From: Laetiporus sulphureus 93-53
Lineage: Eukaryota; Basidiomycota; Agaricomycetes; Polyporales; Laetiporaceae
Reading direction: 5' to 3'
DNA length: 57,871 bases
Assembly: GCF_001632365.1 (NCBI RefSeq)
Contig: NW_024468608.1
Span: forward strand, 1-57,871
The notes beneath the pieces are model-generated. The model had not been told where the DNA came from, ran no database searches, and saw nothing but the letters and a program-made list of their open reading frames with translations. The position numbers and the translations under genes were made by a program. This document shows, in pieces, positions 22,334-33,202 of the stretch (within the stretch, counting starts at the first letter, position 1; every line of letters begins with the position of its first letter).

Positions 22334-25300
22334 ATGGCGGGCGCATACAGCCTGCTCAAATCTGAACCCGAGCCCGATCCCGCCGATCGACCCCGCACGC
22401 GCCGCATCGTCCTCGGCGCCCTCTTCCTCCTCGCCACCGCCGCCGTCTCTGTGCTGTACGCCTTCCCGCCCTACCCGCGCACTCTCTCTGACGACGCTGC
22501 ACACGAGCCGCTCAAGCAATGCGCGTCCGGCCTCCCACCGCCAGCCACCCCGCCTGCTCCGCTCAACCTCTGGGCATCGCTCACCGTCCAAGAGACCGTC
22601 GACATCTCGCGCTGGCTCAACGCCCCTGAACGGAACCTCAACCTGACCATCGCCGAGCGCGTCTCCCTCTCGGACAACGTCGTCTTCCACATCGGCGCCT
22701 TCCGCCCGCCCAAGGCGCACGCCCTCGCCTACCTCGCGGACCCGCACACGAACCGCGCACCGGAGAGATACGCACGCGTGACGATCCATCATGGCGCGGC
22801 GGAGGAGCCCGTCGTCAAGGATTACCTCGTCGGGCCTCTCCCCGTCAGCGACAAGACCTCCATGCGCGCGCTCACAAAGATATACCACCGCGACGCGGTG
22901 CCGTTCAACGCCCGCGGCGTCACCGGGTTTGCAGAGATCAATCCCATCCTAACAGAAGTGATGTACTCGATGGCAGAGGCGACCCAGGTGCGTGCGCTCT
23001 CTTCGCAAAGCGCGTTTACCTGACGCGCGCGCAGGAGCTGTTCGGAGCCGTCGCGCGTGGACTCGCGAACGACACGCTCGTCGCGAACATGGTCGGTCCT
23101 CTCAGCTTTGACGGCTCCTTCCGCCGCACGTGGATCAACTGGCGGCGCAACGTCCCCGGGGTCTACCTCCACCCCGTCGGCTTCTTCCTCTACCTCGACA
23201 TGTCCGGCACCGAGCCGCGCGAGTGGAAGCTCCTCAAGGTCAGTCCTTCCTTCCCATGCGCCGCGCCGCTGATCCCGCGCTAGATCGTGTACAACCACCA
23301 GGTGTTTGGTACCGTGGACGAGTTCATGACCGCGTTCCGCACCGGCACGCTCAAGCGCCTCCCCGCACGCCCCGACTCGAAGGACACCGAGTGGACGACG
23401 CGTAAACGTCCTGACGGCCCCCGACGCGACCTTGACCACCTCCCTGGCCCGCGCTCCGTGTCCTTCGCCGGTCTCCGATTCAGAATCGACAGGAAGACTC
23501 AGTACGTGAGCTGGATGGGCTGGGGGATGTACCTCGGGTTCGACCGCGATATGGGCTTGAGCTTCTGGGACATCCGCTTCAGGGGCGAGAGACTGATATA
23601 TGAGGTGAGCGCGGTGTATGGTCGCTGCTGGTTGTTCATGGGGTGCGTAGCTTTCCCCACAAGAGGCGATCGCGCAGTATGGTGCGTGCGTTGCAGAACC
23701 GTGATCATGCCAGACGTTGAACGAACGCCACAGCGGGCAACGACCCGATGCAATCCACGACCGCCTGGCTCGACCGCTACTTCGGCATGGTACGCCCCCC
23801 TATATCACCCCGTCCCCGCAACGCCCCGCTCATCCCGCACAGGGCTCCTCCGTCCGCGACATGCTCCCCGGCTACGACTGCCCCCACGAAGCGGTCTTCC
23901 TCCCCGCGACGACGCACTCCTTCGCGGGGAGCATCACGCGCGAGCGCGCCGTTTGTGTTTTCGAGCAGGATACGGGCCGGCCGATCACGCGACATACTGG
24001 GTATGAGAAGGGCGAGTTTGGGGCCGTCAGGGGGTATGTGCTTGTGGTCAGGAGTATCTCGACCGTTGGCAAGTGCGTGGAGGCCTTTATGCGTTGCGTT
24101 GGCGTGCTGATCTGGTGGTATAGTTATGATTATCGTGAGTGGACTTGGTGTGGTGATCGCGGGATGCTGATGAGGGTCCCGATGTCTGATATGCAGTGGT
24201 AGGTTTCTGTTATGGTCTATACTGCGACCCGTGTTAATTGATGACTGCCAGTTTGACTACATCTTCCACCTCGATGGGACGATCGAGGTTCGCCTCTCGG
24301 CCTCTGGGTACCTGCAGGGCGGCTTCTGGGAGCCCTCGCAGGATAGGTATGGTGCCCCCATCCGGGACACGACCAGTGCGTAGCATCCGTTCTTCTTGCG
24401 ATACGAGTTATTAAGCGACTGGCAGTGGGCTCGCTACACGACCACGTCATCAACTACAAAGTACACTCTCTCCGCACCGTCTCCATTCGTGCGCTCACCC
24501 CACCTCACCTCATGCAGGTCGACCTGGACATCGTGGGCGAGAAGAACTCGCTGTTGTTCACGAGCACCGTGCAGGAGGAGGTCGAGCAACCCTGGCTCGA
24601 GGACGATTGGGGCGCCACGGTCGTTCAGCAGAAGATCACGCGCAGGTTTATCGAGAGCGAGGACGAGGCGCTGCTCGCGTTCCCGCCCAATTTCCAGGGC
24701 GGGTATGCCATCGTTAATCGTGAGGAGCGCAATAGGTGGGGCGTCGTGAGAGGGTACGCTATCCATCCGGGGTATGACCCCGTGCGTAACGTGCGTGTCC
24801 CTCCTTAACGCGGTCTGAACTGAGCTGATGTGCCCTGGGCGCTGGGATGGGTGGGGCGGCAGACGGTCGTGGGCTCGAAGCGTCTTTTGAACAATGCGAA
24901 TTGGGCGCGGTACAACCTCGCGGTGTCGAGGAGGAAGGAGAGCGAGCCGTCTTCGAGTAGCATGTGGAACCAGAACTTGCCGGGCGCGCCGATGGTGGAT
25001 TTTCATAGGTTCTTTGATGGGGAGAATATCACGCAGGAAGACCTCGTCGCGTGGGTGAACGTTGGCATGCATCATTTGGTGTGTACGTCCGGTCGTTGTG
25101 ATCTGCGTGTGCTGAGTAGTTCGTCGTGATAGCCTCAAGCGGAAGATTCGCCGAATACGCGCACGAACCTCGCTGCGTCTAGGTGGGCGGTAGCGTCTAC
25201 GTTCAGAACCACCCGCTGACCGCGTACGCACAGCTTTTTCCTCACCCCGCTCAACTACTTCGACGCAGACGTATCCATGGAATCGAAAAACGCCATCGTG

Positions 25301-25507
25301 CTCTCGCCGCCCGCGACACTCGGCGATCCATGGGCGTTTGAGGACTATGGTGTGGAGCCGGTGAATTGTGTGCCTGGGGAGGTACCGCCGTTTGTGTATA
25401 GGGGCGTGAGGGCGTTTGGGCTGGATGGAGGGGTGGCGAGGCCGGGGAGTGTGGATGAGATGAGGAAGGGGGCGGAGATGTTTCATCGGATTAAGCTTGA
25501 GCTGTGA
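22334..25507 (+). CDS. Copper amine oxidase (TPQ-type), membrane-anchored
   Basis: Fourteen exons: 22334-22987, 23035-23238, 23284-23604, 23651-23681, 23734-23789, 23843-24072, 24124-24134, 24197-24198, 24252-24375, 24426-24460, 24518-24790, 24863-25078, 25133-25182, 25234-25507. They give 826 residues in one frame with GT-AG introns of 45-72 nt. An N-terminal membrane segment (about 24-46) precedes the N2/N3-like domains and the catalytic domain. The topaquinone motif is N499-Y500-D501-Y502. Copper ligands are H549 and H551 (LHDHVIN), 49 residues after the cofactor Tyr as in characterised enzymes, and H717/H718 (GMHHL). The enzyme oxidises primary amines to aldehydes, releasing ammonia and hydrogen peroxide; the cofactor forms by self-processing of Y500. 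The cofactor codons lie on an 11-nt exon followed by a 2-nt exon. Two suspected frameshifts at 23.65 and 24.2 kb vanish with these short exons. Confidence 0.92.
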
Positions 25508-26044
25508 AGGTCGGGTGGGGTGGGCGGGTTGGAGTGTAGAGGTGCGGTTTGATTTGTGCGGAAGTGTTCTTGGATATGTGTATAGAGGGTTTTTTGTGTG
25601 TAAGTTTTCATGTATGAAGTGTATAGAGGTTCGTCCAATACTTTTGGAGAGATACAGAATGAACTGGCATGCATATGTGTGCGTCTTTTGCACCGTGTCA
25701 TCGTTCGCGCGTTTTAATGACTATCCAGGAGCAGTTTGTACTCATCGCATCGTTGACTGCCATGATCATGACACTCTTGGCGTTCAGGATGAAGCGCGGC
25801 TCTGCAATGCCCTTCTGTATATCGAATGCAGGTGAGTTCAAGTTTGTTGTGATCCCAGTATGGAGGGAGTGGGATATTGTATTGGACGCTACAATGGGCA
25901 GCCGATAACCCCCCCTTCAACCAGATTTTTTGCAGAAGTTCACAAGCATGCAAATGGTTGCTAAGGTCCATTAGATTGACTACATGGCCCGGACTGAGCA
26001 CTTCAACGCGGACGCCACCTTCAGCCACTTCAGCCGCTTCAGCC
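25508..26044. other. 3' flank of amine oxidase gene, nothing recognised
   Basis: T/G-rich 3' sequence follows the stop codon. A short frame at 25669-25908 has a hydrophobic run but no family resemblance. Confidence 0.4.
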
Positions 26045-26535
26045 ACAGCGGGTTACGTCCACTTAAGCGCCCTATGAGTCTGCAGTCTGGCGCATGAAAA
26101 TCCCGCCTCGTCTTCTCTCCAGGCGCCTGAAGACAAAGCGATTGCGACCGCGACACTCCCAGGTGTCGACTGTCCTGATGAAAGATCAGAGTCCGGATGC
26201 GGGACTCGGACCACACTGTCGGGGCTAGTGTGCGGATGGCGAGAAGGGCCAATGTCAGAAGCACGGTGTTCACCCGTCCAAAGCCTCAGAACGATCAAAG
26301 CAGGTCCGCTAGCTGAGTCCGGTAAGGGCCCTTCCGCGATTGAGGTATCACAACATCCAGTTGATCTGTTCTGTACACCCCGGAACGACGACCTCCAGAG
26401 ACGACAAGACAGTCAACCGGCACTTTAGCTCGCTGTGTCATCACAGAAATGCCTCGACGAGAGAAACGCAGGGTACTAGCGCGTTACAACGAGTCTGCGT
26501 TGGAGTAATCCGCTGGCGTACACTGTCCGTCCTAT
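26045..26535 (+). pseudogene. Decayed copy of the zinc-finger gene
   Basis: Read on the plus strand this matches the 3' half of the gene at 18343-19135. It carries the Asp-Cys-Pro-Asp-Glu segment (about 26165-26195), the finger region with substitutions and shifts (about 26360-26440), and an equivalent final codon block ending GAGTAA near 26506. The frame is interrupted several times and the finger cysteines are not preserved in one frame. It sits inverted relative to the intact gene. Confidence 0.7.
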
Positions 26536-26779
26536 AATGCGAGAATAAATGAATTATTTCTATGTCCCAGTAAGATTCCCAGCAGCAGATGCTGTAATGT
26601 GCAACAGAAAACATTGATGCACGGCTGTCGCACCGCGTGGTACCTCCCGTCATCATCGGGCTGTCACTGTCAATATTCGCGATGCAACTCGAGTTCGGCA
26701 TCAGCCACCAGGGAAAATGTGTCCAGGGCTACTAGGGAGTGACATCAAGTGGGCATGTTGCATACCTTGCGTTCAATCA

Positions 26780-27861
26780 ACATTTTGGCCATGGTTAATT
26801 CTCCACGATCTGATCTGTTACACTCAGAGCGCTGAAACTTAGGAGGCAATATAAAGTTACTTATTTGGCTCACTTTGTTCACTTATCGTAGCTTGCCGCC
26901 ACCAAACTCGTAGAGGGCTCACTTGGGTTCACTTGGGGTTTTTCCCACGCTTCACTCGTTCACTTGTAGCTTATTGTACCTCGCTACTCCTCACACCACT
27001 AGCTTCCTCGCTGCATCCTAGCCTCCTTTGCCTCGCTCTCTGTTCCTCGTCATCCAACACAGCAGCAGACCCATCGCGAGTGTGACACACAGCCTTGAGG
27101 CAGCATTTACATGCATTGCCAGCTCTTCTCCGCTCTGTCCCATTACGACTTTCCATTACGTCAAGCCGACATCGTACTGACCTACCACCTTGACTCGTAT
27201 GGCGGTCGACATTGTTTAACTGCACGATGCCAACTGTTGACGCATGACGTCTCGCTCTGGTCACCAGTCTAGCTCGCGATGTGAGTTATTACTGCGATGG
27301 GTCAAGAATACCCACATTACAGTCAGGCCACCACGAGACGAACCATCGCCAAAGACTACATAACTGTACAACATCAGCGTCGACGCATCGCGAGGCGTGT
27401 GAACGTGCCAAGGTGGTGAGCAGAAAACTGGATGGTTTGACGGCGATGGCGGGCTAGACAGGTGCAAAACACAGCCTTGGAGTATTTGCGCAGTAGCTGT
27501 CTGAGTTGAATGTGGCTGATGCATAATGAATCAGCCAGTTAACAGAAGGGCTGGAGAGGGGACAAATCCGAAGACTTTACCACGACTGCTGACGCCTATT
27601 TTGCCCGGCGGGGGCCTTGTTGGGGTCACTGAGACTTGCGGGGATTCACTTTTGGTTCACTTTTGGTCGCTTGTATTCACTTGCTGAGTGGGCAACATGC
27701 AGGAAGTCTCAAGTGAGCATAAGTGAGCATAAGTGAAGACAAGCGAGAATAAGCGCCCGACGTCGACAATTTCACTTGGCCTGCCAAAATAAGGTTCAAG
27801 TGAACCACGAGTAACTTTTGTAAGGGATAAGTGACTAAGTCAAGTGAAATTGTTAACCGTC
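26780..27861. mobile_element. Non-autonomous DNA element with TTCACTT-type subterminal repeats
   Basis: This block interrupts the inverted copy of the zinc-finger/ICMT region: sequence on both sides aligns with the intact block while the block itself does not. Its right end (27615-27861) carries about ten AAGTGA/TTCACTT words in both orientations and ends ...GTTAACCGTC. Its left part (about 26865-26960) carries more TTCACTT words. The right-end block recurs inverted at 54620-54856. Dense short subterminal repeats suit a cut-and-paste element; the superfamily is unproven. There is no transposase frame. The left boundary is approximate. Confidence 0.55.
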
Positions 27862-27989
27862 AAAACTTAGCACATGGGAAAAGTACTTGTGATCCCGACT
27901 TTGACCACGCCATAGCATATCTGCCGCCTAGCTACTTATGAGGCAGCACCGAAGCAACCCTCCACTTTTGCCATTGTCAGTCTCCCGCA

Positions 27990-28783
27990 ATGTTGCTGGC
28001 GAAGCTGCCTCTCGTCCTTGCCAGCACCATGTCTTCGGCTTCAACTACAACTCCTCCGAACCCCAGAGCCCCTGCCGATGCGAGACCGAAGGCCTTGCCT
28101 GCCTTTGAGAAATTTGTCTCATCTGCTATACATTCCATCCTCGTAATGCTGAGAGTGCGTCTGGCTTGGCACGCTGTCTATAGTGTGCGTTACCATGCTA
28201 ATAGCTTCTGGCTACGCTATTAGCTTCTGATTCTCCTCGGAGGAAGCATGGAAGTGTTTGTCATATTGGCAAGCACCTTTCCAGATCAACATCTCTCGCA
28301 GATGTGAATCTCAAGACGCTGGTAAACGGGCCAACGTCTCTCACCAAGAATATCAGCATATCTCCTACATTCCTTATCGGTTTCGGACTGGAAACTGTGG
28401 GAGGCACCATACGCCGTTGGTGTTACCGCACCCTCGGACGCCATTTCACACTGGAAATGTCCATTCTCGAGAAGCACCAACTCATCACCTCAGGACCATA
28501 CGCATACGTCCGCCATCCAAGCTATCCCAGCGGAATCGCCAGTCTTGTTGGATGGGGGATATGGATGACCAGTCCGGGTTCGTGGTTTGTAGAATGCAGT
28601 GTGACCAATACACTTGCTGGACAGATATGTTTGTCGATCTACATAGCTATCACTGCTTTCAGTGCAGTTTGTCTCGTGCATAGATCATATGACGAAGATC
28701 GCTTACTGAAGAAACAGTTTGGGGAGGAATGGGAGGGATGGGCGAAGAGAGTCCGTTGTCGAATAATTCCTTATATTTACTGA
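27990..28783 (+). pseudogene. ICMT-like copy 2, frameshifted (possible new intron)
   Basis: Exon 1 (27990-28154) and the start of exon 2 (from 28224) parallel copy 1, and the C-terminal part including GPYAYVRHPSYPSG is well preserved to the stop at 28783. After codons corresponding to ...LSQM a 2-nt insertion relative to copies 1 and 3 creates an immediate TGA (28305-28307). The same insertion creates a GTGAAT donor at 28304. Removing 28304-28356 (53 nt, ending CAG) would restore the frame and give a 223-residue protein lacking 17 residues. So this is either a fresh pseudogene or a gene rescued by a new intron. The sequence alone cannot decide. Confidence 0.7.
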
Positions 28784-28858
28784 CTTATAATCTCAATAGA
28801 CGTACCCCATATATTCTTTTGACTTGATAGTGGAATATTTGAACCATGCTGTAACAGG

Positions 28859-29147
28859 ATGCGAACTGTCTGCATGACTGAATGCACACGGCGCTCGGAC
28901 GTGAATGGCTATCGGTGCGTTCATTTACACGCGCCCTTTTCAAGCGCCGTGGCACCACATTCGGTCTCACTCTTTCTTGACGCAGGCTTGCATCGCATTC
29001 ATTTCCACACTACCAAATTGCTCGCCCTTTATCGGCTACTTATCCTGCATCTACGGCATTCAGTGGGCGATGAAGGATCCAAAGCAGTCAGACGGCGGAA
29101 GCATTTCAGCCACTAGTACCTATCGCATGATCCCTTATATCTACTAA
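28859..29147 (+). pseudogene. ICMT-like C-terminal relic
   Basis: A short frame ends TYRMIPYIY, the same terminal signature as the ICMT-like genes beside it. The catalytic motif is missing and the preceding sequence is only weakly similar. Confidence 0.4.
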
Positions 29148-29440
29148 CCTTCCACTCGCTGACCGATGTTTGCAGCACAACAAATATTGCTGAGGCGACA
29201 GCAGCGCGGTTTGTTTCCAAGTCCTCTCTGGTCGCCTCTCGGCAACATTGCGCATGCTGTCATCAGTTTTTCTCACATTGCGCAATAGCATGAACTACCG
29301 ACTCACGAAATGGGATCCCGCGGAGATGGAGTCAACGCTTACCGGGAGACACTGCAATGAACAGTTTGGAATGCCGGGCCTGTATGTGCACGTCTGCCAT
29401 TTGAGCTAGCCGAGCTCGGTCTGCAGCGTTATCGGGTTCA

Positions 29441-29640
29441 GAATATGCTTCACAAGTCCTATTCCTGGATGCAATTTCATCAACGTCGAGGCTGCTGGAG
29501 CCGGGGCTGTCGTCAAAGCAATGCTTCTATATGCCATCGTTAGCTTCACGAAGAGGACTGAACACAAAAATGCTACGTTGAAGATCGCATGCAGAGCGCC
29601 AATGGGAATTCGAACAGTGGGCGAAAAGCGTTTCTAATCA
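29441..29640 (+). pseudogene. ICMT-like relic fragment
   Basis: The translation carries a degenerate match to the region after the catalytic loop of copy 3 (FTSP... then YAIVSFTKRTEHKNATLK, compare the copy 3 segment ending EHEEALLK) and a shifted echo of the E-W-A-K tail. No intact frame remains. Confidence 0.5.
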
Positions 29641-30509
29641 TATATTGACTAGTGTTGTGGCTGGAAGGTAAGCAGTTTCTGCATATCACTTTATGTTACT
29701 GGTGCGTGCCGGATCTCGTCGCCGTCATGTATCGGGAGTACACTCCGATCTGTTTCGACGAGCCTGGAGGAGGCGCTCATAATGGTGCCGAGTCGCCTGA
29801 AACGCCGGTGAGCAGCACCTCTGATCGACTGTCGCGGCCGTATTGCGCGTTCCTTCACCTCCACACTGAAAGATAGCATTGCCCCCCCTAATGCTCGAAT
29901 CGCGCAATCTCCCACTCTCACTGAATTGCTCATCGAACCTCCCAGGTTGTGTGGGTGAACATCGACTACAAAAGGCTATATGGCATCCGAACTTTGCCCG
30001 CTGTAATAACCGAGAGCTCGCATGCATTCGGTGACATACTGGTGCCGTTTCATATCGGGAACTTCTTGAACGGTGCAATTTACGAGCTGCTTATAATTCT
30101 GGAAAGCACACACCGAGCTTTCGGTACCGGTCTGTTTTTCAATTGTTCAATTGAGCAGGACAGTCCGCTACATGCTGCTACCATTGCTGCTGTCAAGACA
30201 GAATGAATAATTTCCAATGGTTCCATTGAATATCACTTGTGAGGCTCACACGAATCTGACAGGTTAACATAGAAGCAGAAGATATGCATGCTGCGCGGGC
30301 CATGATTCGTCAAATTCAAAACTCCGTCTCCACGTTGGAATACGCATGCAGGGTGAGCCGATTCCTCCTCCTCACGGTCGAAGCAACCATCTACCTGTGT
30401 TAACAGCCCATCGGAGAGAATCCGTGACGATTCCGAGACGTGTCTTCCGCGGAGATTTACATAAAGGACTGAGCAAGGACTGCATCCGCAATGCCATCCC
30501 CGGCCTACA
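29641..30509. other. Flank of ICMT-like copy 3
   Basis: No recognisable gene. An 85-codon frame at 29949-30206 has no motif. Confidence 0.4.
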
Positions 30510-31292
30510 ATGTCTCTAGTCAAGATACTCCTCATATTCGCCAGCACCCTGGCCGCTATACATTCTGCGACGCCGCCTAATCCGCAAGTCGCACATGATG
30601 CAAGACCGAAGGCACTTCCCGCGTGGGAGCGCCTCTTCTCGGCTGTCTCGAAAGAACTCAGTCTGACATTCAGGGTATGTCCAGTCAACTTCTCATCCTT
30701 AAGATGAGATTAATCACTCTGAATGGGTATTCAGTGTCTCATGTACATCGGCGGCACCTTGGAGTCACTCGTCATCCTCGCAGATGCATATCCCAAGAAT
30801 CCCCTCTCGCAGATGGTCCTCCAGGCATTGATCAATGGTTCCAGGTCTCTCGCTCACAGAATCAACATCTCTCCACAATTCCTCGTTGGTGCCGCACTCG
30901 CGACGTGCGGCGGATACGTCCGCTATCTATGCTACCGCGCCCTAGGGCGGCACTTCACCTTCGAAGTGTCAATCCTCGATAGACACCAACTCATCACATC
31001 GGGTCCCTACGCGTACATCCGTTATCCCAGTTACCCGGCATGGATCGCCAGCATTATCGGGCTTGCGATGTGCTTCACTAGTCCAGGATCATGGTTGGTT
31101 GAATGCGGTGTGGTCAATACTGCGGCGGGGCGGATGGGTATAGGGCTATACGCAGCGATAACCCTCTATACTGTGATTGGCTTCGCGAAGCGGATGGAAC
31201 ACGAGGAGGCTTTATTGAAGACAGAGTTTGGGAAGCAGTGGGATGAATGGGCGATGAGAGTTCCGTACCGGATGATACCTTATGTCTGGTGA
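30510..31292 (+). CDS. Isoprenylcysteine carboxyl methyltransferase-like protein, copy 3
   Basis: Exon 1 is 30510-30674, the intron 30675-30734 (60 nt, GTATGT...CAG) and exon 2 30735-31292. The product is 240 residues, the same length and exon phase as copy 1. The start ATG gives a hydrophobic leader (MSLVKILLIFASTLAA) followed by the shared PPNP...DARPKALPAWER segment. The catalytic region is present with GPYAYIRYPSYPAW, where the usual R-H-P reads R-Y-P, and the tail EALLKTEFGKQWDEWAMRVPYRMIPYVW. The His-to-Tyr change in the signature loop may affect cofactor or substrate binding. It is intact, unlike the relics immediately to its left, and is the most diverged of the three main copies. Confidence 0.87.
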
Positions 31293-31759
31293 TTGTGGAG
31301 GTGGTAGTAGGTACAGAGGCTACACTGTCAATGGCCGTCGATCGGTGTTTCGTTCATGTCAGAAATTTCATGCACATATGTTTTGCACACGGGAAGAAGG
31401 TACACTGCACCATGGATGATTGCGGTGGCATGTATTCCCCGACCGATCGTTTTGGCGCCCAGTCTCGCGTGTAGACGACCATGCTGCCTCTCGAGACCTC
31501 TCGGTTAACGTCTGTGCATGATTCAAGACAACCGCATGCATGCCATGATAAACTGTATTTGGTGCTTGCATCGCCCATCAATCCTTCGCTCTCTCATCTA
31601 TGCTCTCGGTGGGCTCGCTATGTCCGCTCAAATAGATCTCACGTCATCACGATTCACGACCTATGATGACACGCGAGATCGCGGACGTGGCTTACAAACA
31701 TACTCGCCTCGCTGTATAACAACGCAACCTTTGTGCTCCTTCCATAGCCGCTTGCAACA
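31293..31759. other. Intergenic
   Basis: Short 5' flank of the MDR oxidoreductase gene. No further feature is seen. Confidence 0.45.
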
Positions 31760-33202
31760 ATGGCGGCTCCTTCCAAGACGCGCGAATACCGCCTGCCAAA
31801 GGTGAGGTAGTAGACGCACCGTATCGTATCCTCGCAGCTTAGTGAACTCTGTACCTCAAGCCCGACAGCATACGTTGTCTGACATTGCAAGAGGCCCCGC
31901 TGAGCGGACCCAAATCGACGGAGGTCCTTGTGAAGGTCCATGCCGTCTCTCTCAACGCGAGTTCTTCCTCAGTTCCAAATTACGCTTGCACTGATCCCAT
32001 CACAGTACCGTGACATCATGATTGCGAAGAACCAGTATGCCATAGGACAGAAAGAGAACCTCGTGCCGTGCTCAGATATGGCGGGTGAGATCATCGCGCT
32101 CGGGGACCAGGTGGAGGGATGGAACGTCGGAGATAGCGTCTGCGCCAACTTCCGCGTGGACCACATCTTTGGCGACGTGACGGACGACATCAAGGGCTCT
32201 GCGCTCGGAGGATCCATTGACGGAGTCTTGACCGAGTATAAGACCTTCCCGGCTCATGCATGTTTCGCATTTTTGTGTTCATTGAACGTCGCTAAGGTTT
32301 TGGCCTTTCTGTTTCCAGTCGCTCGTGCGCATTCCGCCGCATCTCTCATACGAGGAAGCGTCTACGCTGCCGTAGGTGCAAAAGCCTAACATCACATTAG
32401 ACCCGGGGTTTGATGACGCACCTCGATCACAGCTGCGCTGCAGTGACCGCCTACAACGCCCTCATGGGATCCGCCCCCATGAAAGGAGGTGATACCGTCC
32501 TCGTACAAGGCACAGGAGGCGTGTCCATCTTCGGACTGCAATTCGCAGTAGCTTCGGGCGCCACCGTCATCGCGACCTCGTCATCAGACCAGAAGCTCGA
32601 GATTGCCGCCAAGCTGGGCGCGCATCATCTCATCAACTACAACAAGACGCCGGACTGGGATAAGGAGGTCATGAAGATCGTGAGTGTCGTACGTGCAGGG
32701 CCGCCTCGGGAGAGCTGCTGAGATCGAGACGTAGACGAACGGACGAGGCGTGGACCATATCCTCGAGGTCGGCGGCGCAGGGACGCTGGTGAAGTCTACC
32801 AATAGCGTGCGGTATGGGGGAACAATCACCATGATAGGCTCTCTGGCTGGGGTGGGCGGCCTCTATCCAGATCCACAAGACTATTCACTGAATGTGCATG
32901 CCGATATCCCAGGCTGGCGACATCGATAGTGTGCCCCGGGGAGTGCACAACAGGGCGGCCTTCCTGCGCGGCATCCGCATCGGCTCTCGCATCCAGTACG
33001 TGAAATCATCCTTATCTCCATTCATATTGTATACGATTGGGCACGCTGCAGGTTCGAAGCGATGAACAGGCTCATCTCCGCCAACGGGATCAAGCCGATC
33101 GTCAACAAGGTGTTTAGCTTCGACGACGCCATAGCCGCTTACGAGTATTTGGAGAGTCAGAAGCATGTGGGGAAGGTTGTCATTCGAGTCTCGAAGGATT
33201 GA
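31760..33202 (+). CDS. Zinc-independent MDR oxidoreductase (quinone reductase/ADH-like)
   Basis: Eight exons: 31760-31801, 31861-31956, 32006-32257, 32319-32371, 32433-32679, 32735-32895, 32954-32995, 33052-33202. They give 347 residues without a break. Medium-chain dehydrogenase landmarks: [20 protein letters not shown] in the N-terminal GroES-like half, the nucleotide-binding loop [13 protein letters not shown] at about 172-184, the LGAHHLINY segment, and HVGKVVIRV at the C-terminus. The usual Cys/His zinc ligands of true alcohol dehydrogenases are not evident. The likely role is NAD(P)H-dependent reduction of quinones or enals, or alcohol oxidation; the substrate is unknown. Introns 2, 3 and 6 must start with GC (gcgagt, gcatgt, gcatgc) to keep the frame. 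At intron 3 the broken copy at 48.2-49.2 kb has gtacgt, which supports the position of the site. Confidence 0.85.

Noticed and set aside
23605..23742. Apparent frameshift or deletion in the amine oxidase before the AGNDPMQS segment
   Set aside because: A 31-nt exon at 23651-23681 between 46- and 52-nt introns supplies the missing residues in frame.
24434..25693. Open frame of 419 codons on the minus strand
   Set aside because: It is exactly antisense to the last exons of the copper amine oxidase, whose motifs are certain. It has no family resemblance and is a by-product of GC-rich codons.
32880..32960. Apparent frameshift in the MDR gene after ...DYSLN
   Set aside because: A GC-AG intron (32896-32953) joins the frame to AAFLRGI and the total length is divisible by three.
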